The translations under genes were made by a program, and so were the position numbers. A stretch of DNA of 64,000 bases from an uncultured Campylobacter sp. (GTDB lineage: Bacteria > Campylobacterota > Campylobacteria > Campylobacterales > Campylobacteraceae). Shown one piece after another: positions 46,320-54,947 of the stretch (its first letter is position 1; each line of letters begins with the position of its first letter). The notes beneath the pieces were generated by a model, which saw nothing but the letters and a program-made list of their open reading frames with translations, did no database searches and was not told where the DNA came from. The stretch is from the NCBI RefSeq assembly GCF_937997535.1, contig NZ_CALKTT010000093.1, positions 47,820 through 111,819 on the forward strand, in the 5' to 3' direction.

Positions 46320-46919
46320 ATGATGATATTTTTTACCTCCGATTTGCATTTTTATCACGCCAATATCATGAAATACTGCCCTAAATTTAGGGCTTTTAAC
46401 GACGTAAACGAGATGAACGAAAAGCTCATAGCGCTCTGGAATGCCGTAGTGGGGCCTGAGGATACGGTTTATGATCTGGGCGATTTTGCATTTTGTAATA
46501 AATTAAAGGATCTAAAAAGCGTCGCACGTAGACTAAACGGCTCGCATGTGCTGATTTTAGGCAACCACGATACGCTCATTAGCCAAAACAAAGAAGCGCT
46601 GCTACGCGAGCTAAAAGACGACGGAAATCCTATTTTTAGCGATATCCTGCACTACAAGGAGCTAAATTTTGACGGCGGTGCGGGCGCGATAAAGGACGGC
46701 AAAGCGGGTATGAGCATCTGTATGTTTCACTATCCTGTAGAGGAGCACAACCGCGCCCAGAAAGGTTCTTTTATGCTTCACGGACACTTGCACGACCGCG
46801 CTTCCAGCCTAGAGGGGCGCATACTAAACGTAGGCTTTGACTCGCACGGCAAAATTTTAAGCTTAGATGAGATCGTGCAAATTTTAGGGCAAAGGCAAAT
46901 CGCGGCAAGATATTTGTGA
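46320..46919 (+). CDS. Calcineurin-like metallophosphoesterase
   Basis: 199 residues. All metal-site blocks are visible: FTSDLHFYHANI (D-x-H), DLGDFAF (GD), ILGNHDTL (GNHD), MFHYPVEE and HGHLHDRA. Short phage-type phosphoesterases of this form act on varied phosphomonoesters or diesters. Position just after a kinase-ligase gene suggests it might process RNA ends (2'/3' phosphate), an inference. Frame extends to 46293; ATG 46320, behind TTAAAGGAAAA, fits the family N-terminus. ATG 46323 is an equal alternative. Confidence 0.85.
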   Translation: MMIFFTSDLHFYHANIMKYCPKFRAFNDVNEMNEKLIALWNAVVGPEDTVYDLGDFAFCNKLKDLKSVARRLNGSHVLILGNHDTLISQNKEALLRELKDDGNPIFSDILHYKELNFDGGAGAIKDGKAGMSICMFHYPVEEHNRAQKGSFMLHGHLHDRASSLEGRILNVGFDSHGKILSLDEIVQILGQRQIAARYL

Positions 46920-47009
46920 TCCTGGCTAAACACGGACAGCCGCAGCATTGATTTAAGCGCAGCCTGCCGCAATATCTTGCAAAAGCACCCGCATAATACG
47001 GGGATAGGC

Positions 47010-47146
47010 AAAGCGCTCGACAGCATCTTTATCGACAAGCACGGACACACGGGCTTTACGTGGACGAAAGATAAGCTCGGAATGTATCACGGCGAAGCAA
47101 GGCTCGGAGCCAAACCGATCGTCTACTGCCGCTAGGCGAGAAATGA
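47010..47146 (+). pseudogene. Decayed second copy of asparaginase 3' end
   Basis: Reads IDKHGHTGFTWTKDKLGMYH and on through GEARLGAKPIVYC, nearly identical to the C-terminus of the intact gene ending at 43210, then loses one G and shifts frame near the stop. Weak similarity reaches upstream to about 46970. Nothing resembling the rest of the gene is present. It is either the original end displaced by an insertion, or the last relic of a tandem paralogue. Confidence 0.8.
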
Positions 47147-47800
47147 TAAAATTTAAGCAGGCGGCGAATAGCGCAAAGGTCGTAGGAGCGCCCAGCGAGA
47201 GATGATCAAATTTAGCCTCTTTTGTCTCGTTTGCTCTTTGACCCCGCGTAAATTTTAAAATTTGCCGCACGTTTTAATAAAGCTTCGCTTCGGCAGGGCA
47301 GAGCTTATCTAAATTTTAAAATTTATCCGCGTGTAGTCCGCGCCAACTCGCCGAGCGGCAAGAATGGGAGGCGGGATAGCTTCCGTCGAGTATCAAAACC
47401 CAAAATGCGCGCCTTTTGTGCGGGCTATGAATACGGTATGTATGAGATAGCAGAGCACGGGCGAACCCAACCGGTGCGCGGGCGAAATTCGCGGAATTTA
47501 GTCAATTGTCGCGTGCGATTTTATCTAAGCTGCTGCAAATTTTATCCCTAGCCGCCGTAATTCTGCTCGCGTCCAAATAAAATTTCACGAAATTCCGTAG
47601 AATTTTACGCTGTGTATTCTGCAAACCGACGGGCAAAATTTTATGGACGCGACCGAATTGCATGCGTGAATTTTGCCATTAATTATAATCTGGCGCAAAT
47701 TTCGTGGATGGAATCGCTAGCTAAATTTAAACCCACGCGGTTAAGCCTAGCAAGCCCGCTTGCTAAAATTTTATTCGCGCAGAATTTCATTTGGGTAAAG
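47147..47800. other. Spacer, no gene seen
   Basis: About 650 bp to the histidine kinase stop. AAATTT words are frequent in the second half. A plus-strand frame, 47612-48088, runs into antisense of the kinase and is not accepted. Confidence 0.45.
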
Positions 47801-48907
47801 TTAAAATTCCAGCCGAAACTCCGTCTCGCCCGGCTCGCTTCTGCACGAAATTTTAAGCCCAAGCTCGTCGCAGTATTTTTTCACGATAAAAAGCCCGATG
47901 CCAAAACCGCCGTTGCGCTCGTCAAATCGGGTGTAAAGCTCGAAAATATGCGGCAAATTTTGCCGCGCGATGCCCGCGCCGCTGTTTTTTATACGAAGCG
48001 AGCGCTCGCTCAAGCTCGCCTCGACGCAGCCGAGCTCATCACAATATTTTATCGCGTTGCCAAGCAGATTATCGATGATCTTTCGTAGCTTAAACTCATC
48101 CGCGCAAAAGGCTACCGGGCGCAGATCTACGCTTAAGCTTATGCACTTTTGCTCCGCAGAGACGCAGAAATACTCTATGCGGCTTTGCAGCAGCTCGCCT
48201 AAATTTACCTCTCGCCCGCTGCCGCTTTTGTTTAAGCTTAGCGCGGTTAGATCCTCAAATAGCGCGTTTATCGTATTTGCGCCCGCCTTGATATTGCCCA
48301 GATATTTTTTCGCATCGGTATCGAAAAGCTTGATACTCATCAAAATCACGCTAAGCGGGGTTTTTATCTCGTGCGTCGTGTCGCGGATGAAGCCGTTTAA
48401 AAACTCGATCTTTTCGTAAAGCGGGCGCAGCGAAAGGCGGATGATAAAATACGCGATCAGCAAAATAAGCGCCAAAACAAGTGCGCTCGCAGCTAAAATT
48501 TTAAGCTTTAGTGCGGCTAGCTTGCCCTCAAGCGCATCCGTTTTGATCGCTACGTAGTACTCCGTGCCGTCCTTGCCGGTGAGATTAAACTGCTCGATCC
48601 TGCTATTTCCCTCCATATACACGCGCGGTGCGTCATCCTTCGGCTCAAAATCCCGCGCGATCTCATCGCTGCTATTCAGATCCGCCGCGTATGCCTGCAT
48701 GGCGTCGAAATCGCCCTCGTTTAGGCGCCCGCCGCGCGCGAGCTTGGCCTCTAAGCCGTGCTTGAAATCTCTGATCGCAAAGGCATCGCGATCCGCGATA
48801 AAAAACTTCTCCCGCTCGTAAAATACGCTGCTTACCAGCGCCAAAAACAGGACGCTAGTAAGCGTGTAGAGCAAAAAAATAGGTAGAATTTGACGCATTT
48901 TGGACAC
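47801..48907 (-). CDS. Two-component sensor histidine kinase
   Basis: 368 residues. Two membrane helices (FLLYTLTSVLFLALVSSVF and ILAASALVLALILLIAYFII) bracket a periplasmic sensor domain of about 115 residues. The phospho-acceptor box is FIRDTTHEIKTPLSVILMS. The ATPase domain has KIIDNLLGNAIKYC (N box) and GFGIGLFIVKKYC (G box). The start is GTG 48907 behind AGGAG, 9 bp from the regulator stop. Its partner is the frame-disrupted gene at 48917-49578. The signal is unknown. Confidence 0.92.
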   Translation of the reverse strand: MSKMRQILPIFLLYTLTSVLFLALVSSVFYEREKFFIADRDAFAIRDFKHGLEAKLARGGRLNEGDFDAMQAYAADLNSSDEIARDFEPKDDAPRVYMEGNSRIEQFNLTGKDGTEYYVAIKTDALEGKLAALKLKILAASALVLALILLIAYFIIRLSLRPLYEKIEFLNGFIRDTTHEIKTPLSVILMSIKLFDTDAKKYLGNIKAGANTINALFEDLTALSLNKSGSGREVNLGELLQSRIEYFCVSAEQKCISLSVDLRPVAFCADEFKLRKIIDNLLGNAIKYCDELGCVEASLSERSLRIKNSGAGIARQNLPHIFELYTRFDERNGGFGIGLFIVKKYCDELGLKISCRSEPGETEFRLEF

Positions 48908-48916
48908 GGTGCGCTC

Positions 48917-49578
48917 CTAGATATATTTGTAGCCAAGCTTGGAGGCGTTTATGATGCGATCTTTGCCTAAAATTTTTCGCAGCTCCGCGATATAAACGCG
49001 CAGGCTAAGCTCGCTCGGACTCTCGTCGTAGTCCCATAGCGCGGCGAAAATTTCATCTTTGCTAAGGAATTTATCGCGGTTTTTAGAAGCAGAGCAAGAA
49101 GCCGCGCCTGCTTCTGCGGCATCGGCACGGCTCTTCCGTCGCGATAAAGCGTGTGCTGAGCCATATCGAAGCTAAAACCTCCGCCGATATTTTCGCGCAG
49201 GGCGGCGTTGTGGACGAAGGTGCGCTTTAGTAGATTATCCGCGCGCAGAGCCAGCTCTTTTAGCTCGAAGGGCTTTTTGAGGTAGTCGTCGCAGCCGCCT
49301 CTAAAGCCGCTTTCGACGTCTTGCAGAGTGTTTAGCGACGTCGTGAAAATGCACGGTGCGCCGCGCCCGGCCTCGCGCAGCTCGCGAAGTAGCGCAAAGC
49401 CGTTGCCGCCGATGATTTTGACGTCGAAGATCCACAGATCGAAGCTCTTTTCGTATGCTAATGAAAGCGCCTCGTCGTAGCTTTTACTGCCGCTTACCTC
49501 GTGCCCCGCGCCGCGCATATAGGTGCACATCATATCTAGCAGCATCCCCTCGTCCTCGACGATCAAAACCCTTGCCAT
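48917..49578 (-). pseudogene. OmpR-type response regulator, frameshifted in the DNA-binding domain
   Basis: The receiver domain is intact (RVLIVEDEGMLL, Asp in LWIFDVKIIGG, Lys in DYLKKPFE). After KQARLLALLLK the frame shifts at a run of five A (plus-strand T 49080-49084). With one more A it continues NRDKFLSKDEIFAALWDYDE, then LRVYIAELRKILG, and ends ASKLGYKYI at 48917-48919, the expected winged-helix end. As read, the protein ends at 48967 with a junk tail, and the DNA-recognition helix is lost. It may be a true mutation or a homopolymer reading error. TATAAT at 49608-49613 precedes it. Confidence 0.85.
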
Positions 49579-49607
49579 AGCCCGCCTCCTTGCGTAGAAT
49601 TTTTGAA

Positions 49608-49613
49608 ATTATA
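49608..49613 (-). promoter_or_regulatory. Probable -10 box for the two-component operon
   Basis: TATAAT on the minus strand, 30 bp before the regulator start. A ribosome binding site, AAGGAGG, follows. Confidence 0.6.
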
Positions 49614-49900
49614 CCTGTGAAATTCCACGTAAAATTTAATTGCAAAATTTCGCAGCAAAATTTTATCGTGGCGAAAACGGCGCGTCTTGGCTCTAAGGCA
49701 CGCTTCGTAAATTTAGATTGCTCGCCTGGTAATTAATTTACGCAGTGAGCAAAGCGGCGCAAGAGGCTAAAATTTTACGATATAAAATTTTCGCGCCGCA
49801 TAAATTTCAAGCTAAAATTCTAAAATTCTCGCACCGTATTTCGATAAAATAAAATTCTGCGCAAGTGCTGCGCGGAACTACGTAGCTTGCGCGCGGGCAG
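49614..49900. other. Spacer, no gene seen
   Basis: About 290 bp of AAATTT-word-rich DNA between the regulator promoter and the amber-split periplasmic gene. Confidence 0.4.
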
Positions 49901-50434
49901 CTATTGCTGCGTCATAGGACACGGAGCGGCGCCCGCGTTTTGATTGCACGGCATCTCGCCTCTTGGCGGCATTGCCAGACCCGCGCCGCCGCCCATTCCT
50001 TTATGCGGCATATGGCCGCATTCGCCGGGAGCCACCTGCTATCTATGCGGACCAAACCCGTGAGCGGGCCTTTTAAATTTGCCGAAATTGCCGCGGTCTT
50101 TAAGCTCGATATCCAGCCTATCCGCCTGCTCAACGCTTAGCTTGCCCGCCTGGGCGTTATAGTTTTTTCTAAACTCGTCTAGGAATTTCTCGCGATCCTC
50201 GACGCTCATAGCGTCCAGCTTCTTTTTAAACTCCGTCTTAAATCCGCGCTTGAGATCCCTTGCCTGCGCTCTTAGCTCGCCCGCGCGCTTATCGATCTCA
50301 AACGCCGCTTCGCTTAAGCTCTTGGCGTCCGCGCCGGCGACTGCGGCATTGATCTGCTCGGGGCTGCTTGAGCTAAAATCTGCGGCGAACAGCACGCCCG
50401 CGACTAAAACGCTTGCTAAAACAATCTTTTTCAT
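49901..50434 (-). CDS. Periplasmic helical protein (DUF1104-like) with in-frame amber and metal-ligand tail
   Basis: From ATG 50434 (AAAGGAGAG before it), a signal peptide (KKIVLASVLVAGVLFAA) leads a helical domain (DFSSSSPEQINAAVAGADAK, REKFLDEFRKNYNAQAG) that resembles DUF1104 or CpxP/Spy-like proteins. The reading frame stops at TAG 50039-50041 after 131 codons. Without changing frame, it continues for 45 codons rich in Gly, Met, Pro, Cys and His (GECGHMPHKGMGG, ending CPMTQQ) to TAG 49901-49903. The tail looks coding and metal-binding. It may be a nonsense mutation or leaky stop. It lies upstream of a two-component system. Confidence 0.65.
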
Positions 50435-50461
50435 TCTCTCTCCTTTGTGAAAGTTAGCGTG

Positions 50462-50467
50462 ATTGTA
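50462..50467 (-). promoter_or_regulatory. Possible -10 box for 49901-50434 gene
   Basis: TACAAT on the minus strand, 28 bp before the ATG. Confidence 0.4.
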
Positions 50468-50825
50468 GGAAAAAGTCGTGAAGAAAAAGTTAAATGAAGC
50501 TCGCGCTGCCAAAATAGCTCGGCGCCGTAAATTTAGAACTTTGATTAAATTTGGAAAATTTTGCGATGCTGCTGCGGCAAAAACAGAGCGTAATGCGCGC
50601 AAACGGAGTTAAAATTTTAAAATTTAAGCGGGAGAGGGGTGCTGCGCGTAAATTTAACATAAATTTTGCGCTGCATAGATTATATTAAAGCCCGCCATGC
50701 GTAAATTTAACGACAAAGCGGGCGTATCTCGGCGCTGCGAACGGCGAAATTTCATCGCGTAAATTTAACCGCAGAGCGGACATACTTAGAGATTGCGGAT
50801 GATTAAATTTCATCCGCAACGAGGC
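50468..50825. other. Spacer, no gene seen
   Basis: About 360 bp downstream of sodC. It holds three similar segments with the word GCGTAAATTTAAC at roughly 60-bp steps (about 50635-50770), a small degenerate tandem repeat. No gene recognised. Confidence 0.5.
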
Positions 50826-51371
50826 TTATTTTATAACGCCGCAGACCATTCTAGCGCCGCCGCCGCCGAGCGGTTTCGGATGATCGCTGTGGTTATCGCC
50901 GCCTACGTGAACCATCAGCGAGTGGCCCTTTAGCTCATCTAAGCTCTTGATCTTCGGAGCCAGCACCGGATAGACCGCATTGCCCTCAGCATCGACGAAA
51001 AGTGCAGGCAGATCGCCCTTGTGGCCGCTATCGTCCCAAGCAAACGAGTGCTTTTTGGTATCGCTCGGATCCCAGTGACCGCCAGCTTTCATGCCTAAGC
51101 CCTTCTCGGTAGCGCCGCAGTCAGCGTTTTGATGCACGTGAAAGCCGTGCACGCCGCTAGCAAGACCCTTTAAATTTGGAAAGAACGCCACGCCGTAGTT
51201 CGTCTCGACCGCTACGACCTCGCCGACGGTTACGTTGCCCTTCTCGCCCAGCTGCTCCATAGTGATGACGAGGTGCTTGCCAGACTTAGGGTCGAAATTT
51301 TGCATATCGCCGTGTTCGTGAGCGATCAAGGCGCTTGCGACTAAAATTGATGAAATTAGAAATTTCTTCAT
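50826..51371 (-). CDS. sodC: Periplasmic Cu/Zn superoxide dismutase
   Basis: Dismutates superoxide in the periplasm, 181 residues. A signal peptide ([16 protein letters not shown]) leads the SodC fold with copper/zinc ligands in [24 protein letters not shown] and [14 protein letters not shown], and the disulfide partner in [12 protein letters not shown] 51371 with GGA-type site; the upstream in-frame extension is ignored. It ends a minus-strand series but stands 65 bp from modB. Confidence 0.95.
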   Translation of the reverse strand: MKKFLISSILVASALIAHEHGDMQNFDPKSGKHLVITMEQLGEKGNVTVGEVVAVETNYGVAFFPNLKGLASGVHGFHVHQNADCGATEKGLGMKAGGHWDPSDTKKHSFAWDDSGHKGDLPALFVDAEGNAVYPVLAPKIKSLDELKGHSLMVHVGGDNHSDHPKPLGGGGARMVCGVIK

Positions 51372-51436
51372 GAAAAATCCTTTAAAGTAAAATGCGAGTG
51401 CAATTTTATCCAAAAATACTTAAAAAATAATTTTTC

Positions 51437-52105
51437 TTATTTAGATAAATTTTGCTTTTTATCTAAAAGGCTTATCGCGAAGAATAAGATCAAGCTGAAA
51501 ATTACGAGCAAAACGCTTAAAATCAGCGCCCGCTCGTTCTCTCCGTCATACACGGCGCCCATGATCGCAAGGCCTAACGTGTCGGTTTTGCCCACGATGT
51601 TTCCGCCCAACATCAGCGTGATACCCACTTCGCCAAGCCCGCGCGAGAGCGCTAAAATAAGCGCGGAGCCGAGTGTTTTAAGCGAGCTTGGAAGGATTAC
51701 GAAGAGGAAAATTTGAGCTCTGTTTTTGCCCAAAATTTGCGCGGCTTCGATTAGGCTCTTCGGAAAGAGCTCAAAGCTCGCACACACGGGCTTTACAAAC
51801 AGCGGCAGCCCCACCAAAAATGCGGCGATTACCAATGAAGAAAAGTTAAAAACGATGTCTAAATTTAACGCAGAACCGATAAATCCGCTCTTTCCGAAGA
51901 TGTAAAGAAGCAGAAATCCCGTCGCGATCGGCGGGAAGATGAGCGGAAAAATTACCAAAATTTCGACGATCTTTTTAAATTTGGCTTTGCTGAAAGCCAA
52001 AAAATACGCAATTGCCAGCCCTATTGAAATCAGCAGCAAAAAGCTGCAAAATAGGGCTTTGACGCTTAGAAGCAAAGGATGCGCGATCCAAGCTATGTCG
52101 CTCAT
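51437..52105 (-). CDS. modB: Molybdate ABC transporter permease
   Basis: 222-residue inner-membrane permease with about five helices and the EAA loop (EAAQILGKNRAQIFLFVILP followed by LSRGLGEVG). It overlaps modA by 4 bp. The Mo assignment rests on adjacency to modA and modD. The ATPase gene modC, normally next to modB, is not present in this window. Confidence 0.88.
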   Translation of the reverse strand: MSDIAWIAHPLLLSVKALFCSFLLLISIGLAIAYFLAFSKAKFKKIVEILVIFPLIFPPIATGFLLLYIFGKSGFIGSALNLDIVFNFSSLVIAAFLVGLPLFVKPVCASFELFPKSLIEAAQILGKNRAQIFLFVILPSSLKTLGSALILALSRGLGEVGITLMLGGNIVGKTDTLGLAIMGAVYDGENERALILSVLLVIFSLILFFAISLLDKKQNLSK

Positions 52106-52803
52106 TTAAGGCCGAATTTTGAAAAAATCTCTTTTGAGCGATCCGATTGAAATTCCTTCATCACCTTTTCGCAAAGCGCCTGCTCGCTGCACGCGCTTAG
52201 TCTTGCAATGCCGATATATGCGGGGCTGTAGAGGCTCTCGTCGATGTAGATTATCGAGCCGAACTCATCTTTTTTGGCGACCGCTTCGGTGCTGTTGATA
52301 AAGCCTGCTTGCACCTCGCCGTTGATGACGTATGCGACCACCTGCGGCACGCCCGCGACGGCTAAAATTTTATCTTTTACCCCATCCATCTTGGCGTTTT
52401 GTAAAAACTCGTTCGTTCTGATACCGTAAATCGCCTTTTTAGGATCTGGCATCGCGATTTTATCGAACTTTGCGATCCCCGATACGCCCTGTATTTTGAT
52501 ATTTTTCGGCGTTACTAAAACTAGTGTGCCGCGGCCGATACGCTCAAATTTAGTGATATTTAGATCGCTTTTTTTCAAAAACGCCTCGTCGCCCACGATG
52601 AATGAAATTTTATTCTCGCGCGATTGAATGACGAGCTGGCCGAGGTTGGCAAACGATCCCGCCACGTCCATGCCCTCTTTTTTCAAATTTTCGATCACGG
52701 CCGAGACGGGCTTTTTGTATCCGCCGCCGGCCGCGATTATCAGCTGATCCGCGCAAAACGAAACGCTTGCCGTAAGCGCTAAAATAAAAGCAATTTTTTT
52801 CAT
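52102..52803 (-). CDS. modA: Molybdate-binding periplasmic protein
   Basis: 233 residues. A signal peptide (KKIAFILALTASVSFCAD) leads a type 2 periplasmic binding fold starting LIIAAGGGYKKPVSAVIENL. Typical ModA elements: ASFAN-like GSFANLGQLV, KIAMPDPKKAIYG, VPQVVAYVINGEVQAGFI. Molybdate or tungstate specificity cannot be read off. ATG follows AAGGAT. The upstream 117 bp are AT-rich and may hold its promoter. Confidence 0.88.
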   Translation of the reverse strand: MKKIAFILALTASVSFCADQLIIAAGGGYKKPVSAVIENLKKEGMDVAGSFANLGQLVIQSRENKISFIVGDEAFLKKSDLNITKFERIGRGTLVLVTPKNIKIQGVSGIAKFDKIAMPDPKKAIYGIRTNEFLQNAKMDGVKDKILAVAGVPQVVAYVINGEVQAGFINSTEAVAKKDEFGSIIYIDESLYSPAYIGIARLSACSEQALCEKVMKEFQSDRSKEIFSKFGLK

Positions 52804-52920
52804 GAAAATCCTTTTTTTTGAAATTTTAAGAATTTTACAAAATATACTCTTATTTATTAATAAATCGCGTTTTTATGCCCTGTTTTAGACTTTTATGTCT
52901 TAAAATTTAAAATTTAATAT

Positions 52921-53772
52921 TTAGATAAGCTCTATCTTTCCGCCCAGATCGCACGCGCCCTGATTCCAAACCGCCGAGCTTACGAGCACGTCCGCGCCGG
53001 TAGCCGCAAACTCTGCGCAGTTATTTTTATTTATACCGCCAGCGGCGCAAATTTTAATCTGCGGCGCCGTCTCATCTCGTCTCAAAACGCAGGCTCTAAG
53101 CTCGCCAGCGCTCATCTTATCGCACATTATCGCATCCGGTGCATAACCTAAAAGCTCGCTAAATTCGCGCTCACTCGCCACTTCGATCATTATCTTTCGC
53201 TCGGGCGCGCGCTCTTTAAATTTAGCGATCTGCGCGCAAAACTCGCTAAAACTCGCAAACGCGCGGATATGGTTTGAAAAAAACAAGATGCTGTCGTGCA
53301 GCCCCAGGCGGTGCATGCTCCCGCCGCCCGCAATCAGCGCATTTACGCAAAGCTCCTTCGCAAAAGGAAGGCTCTTGCGCGTCGCACCCAGCACGCAGCG
53401 CGGATTCGCCTCTCGCATCAGCGCAACCATCTCGTGTGCGTAAGTAGAAATTTTGCAGGAGTACTCAAACACGATCTGAACGATCTTCCAAGCCTTATGG
53501 AGGCTCTCGAAGCTCCCTCGCGCGCTAAAAATTTCATCCCCTGCGCTAAATGCGCTTCCCTCGCGCGCTAGATGCTGCGTCTCGCAACCAAAGCGCGCCG
53601 CTACTTCGCGCGCTATTCCTCCGCCGCTAAAGATCAGATCCTGCCTCGTTACGATCGAAAGCCGCGCGGGCGCGTTTAAATCCACGAAGTCCTGTAAAAG
53701 CTCGGTCGTAAGGTCCAAAAACGCGCCGTCGCTAGCGATTAGATCGTCGATTTTACTCTGTGAAATAAACAT
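52921..53772 (-). CDS. modD: ModD-like quinolinate phosphoribosyltransferase homologue
   Basis: 283 residues, a NadC-fold protein of the ModD group found with molybdate transport genes. DLTTELLQ at the N-terminus, EYSCKISTYAHEMVALMRE, GATRKSLPFAKELCVNALIAGG and KICAAGGINKNNCAEFAATG are NadC/ModD landmarks. The exact reaction of ModD is not established. It lies upstream of modA on the same strand with a 117-bp gap and is 2 bp downstream of the nitroreductase. Confidence 0.87.
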   Translation of the reverse strand: MFISQSKIDDLIASDGAFLDLTTELLQDFVDLNAPARLSIVTRQDLIFSGGGIAREVAARFGCETQHLAREGSAFSAGDEIFSARGSFESLHKAWKIVQIVFEYSCKISTYAHEMVALMREANPRCVLGATRKSLPFAKELCVNALIAGGGSMHRLGLHDSILFFSNHIRAFASFSEFCAQIAKFKERAPERKIMIEVASEREFSELLGYAPDAIMCDKMSAGELRACVLRRDETAPQIKICAAGGINKNNCAEFAATGADVLVSSAVWNQGACDLGGKIELI

Positions 53773-53774
53773 AT

Positions 53775-54272
53775 CTAGCCTACGAAGTGAATTTTAGCGG
53801 GCTCAAAACGTGAATGCGCCTTTGTGACGCGAGACGGAAAGCCCAAAGGCATAATGCAAAACGCCTCTAAATGCCCAGGCAGATCCAAAATTTCTCTTAC
53901 GCGCTCCATCGCGTAAATATCGGGCGCTACGCCCAGCCACGTGGTGCCAAGCCCCAAATGGTGCGCCGCCAGCCAAAGATTTTCTGCCGCACAAGCGCAG
54001 TCGTAGCGAGCGTAGGGCTGGAATTTTAAGCCGCTTTTGCGCGTGCAGACCACGATCGCAAGCGGCGCATCTTTCGTGCAGCCGCCGTAGGTGCCGACGC
54101 TGCTAAGTAGCGTAAGCGTGGTGCGGTCGCGTACTACGTAAAATTCCCATGAGCGCTGGTTGCCCGCACTAGGGGCTTGCATCGCGGCTTTTAGCACAAG
54201 CTCGATCTGATCGTCGCTCGGCATTTTTCCGGTAAAATTCCGCACGCTCGTGCGTGTAAAAATTTCATTCAT
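53775..54272 (-). CDS. Nitroreductase-family flavoprotein
   Basis: 165-residue FMN-dependent oxidoreductase. RTSVRNFTGKMPSDDQIELV, MQAPSAGNQRSWEFYVV (FMN binding) and LWLAAHHLGLGTTWLGVAPD are family motifs. Natural substrate unknown. It stands just upstream of modD with two bases between, so co-transcription is likely. Short members of this type are common in anaerobes. Confidence 0.9.
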   Translation of the reverse strand: MNEIFTRTSVRNFTGKMPSDDQIELVLKAAMQAPSAGNQRSWEFYVVRDRTTLTLLSSVGTYGGCTKDAPLAIVVCTRKSGLKFQPYARYDCACAAENLWLAAHHLGLGTTWLGVAPDIYAMERVREILDLPGHLEAFCIMPLGFPSRVTKAHSRFEPAKIHFVG

Positions 54273-54947
54273 CGCTGCTCCTTTAAATTAAATTTCTAAA
54301 TTCCGCTTTTTGCGAGCGGTAAAAAATGGAATTTAGAAGTAAGCTTGCCGCTGCGTTTGCTTGAGCCCTGCTTACACTTTACGCTTAGTCGCTACGCGGC
54401 GACCGATGCGCGCTAATTTGGTTTTGCTTGCCTGAGCGCGCCTTTTCTTGCATCAAAAAGCGCAAAGTCGCGATAAAATTTCAAATCGCGCTGCTATGAA
54501 AATTCGCCGCAAAGAACATTTGCGTAAACTTGGCTTGCTTAAATTTCGCTCACGAGCAAGCTTGCGATCCGCCTATTTAGATTTTTAATCCTAGGCTTGC
54601 TATATGCGCTTGTTAAAACTGCGCGCCGTATACATTGACCTACGTGCGTAGCTTGCGTGGTCCTTAAATTTCATCTCGCGCCGAGCCTGTGCTGGTCTTT
54701 GCGGATAAAATTTTATCCTTCGCAGCAATGAAATTTCACCTTTGCGCCGAGTAAATTTTATCTTCGTCGCTAGGTAAAATTCCGCTTTCGCCGCTTTTGA
54801 ATTTTAACCGCATGCGCGTCCGCAAAGCACTTGCCGCGCCGTACCGCATACAAAGCGCGCTCAGATCAAAAGCTCAAAATATCTAAAATTTAACCTCAAA
54901 GCCCGATTAGCCGGAGCCGCACGCCGAAACGCTATGAAATTTAAGCG
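54273..54947. other. Spacer, no gene seen
   Basis: About 675 bp with AAATTT words and irregular GCTTGC repeats, no accepted ORF. The sequence could be decayed coding DNA but no protein similarity was recognised. Confidence 0.45.

Noticed and set aside
47612..48088. 158-codon plus-strand frame
   Set aside because: Second half lies antisense to the histidine kinase; first half is AAATTT-word spacer.
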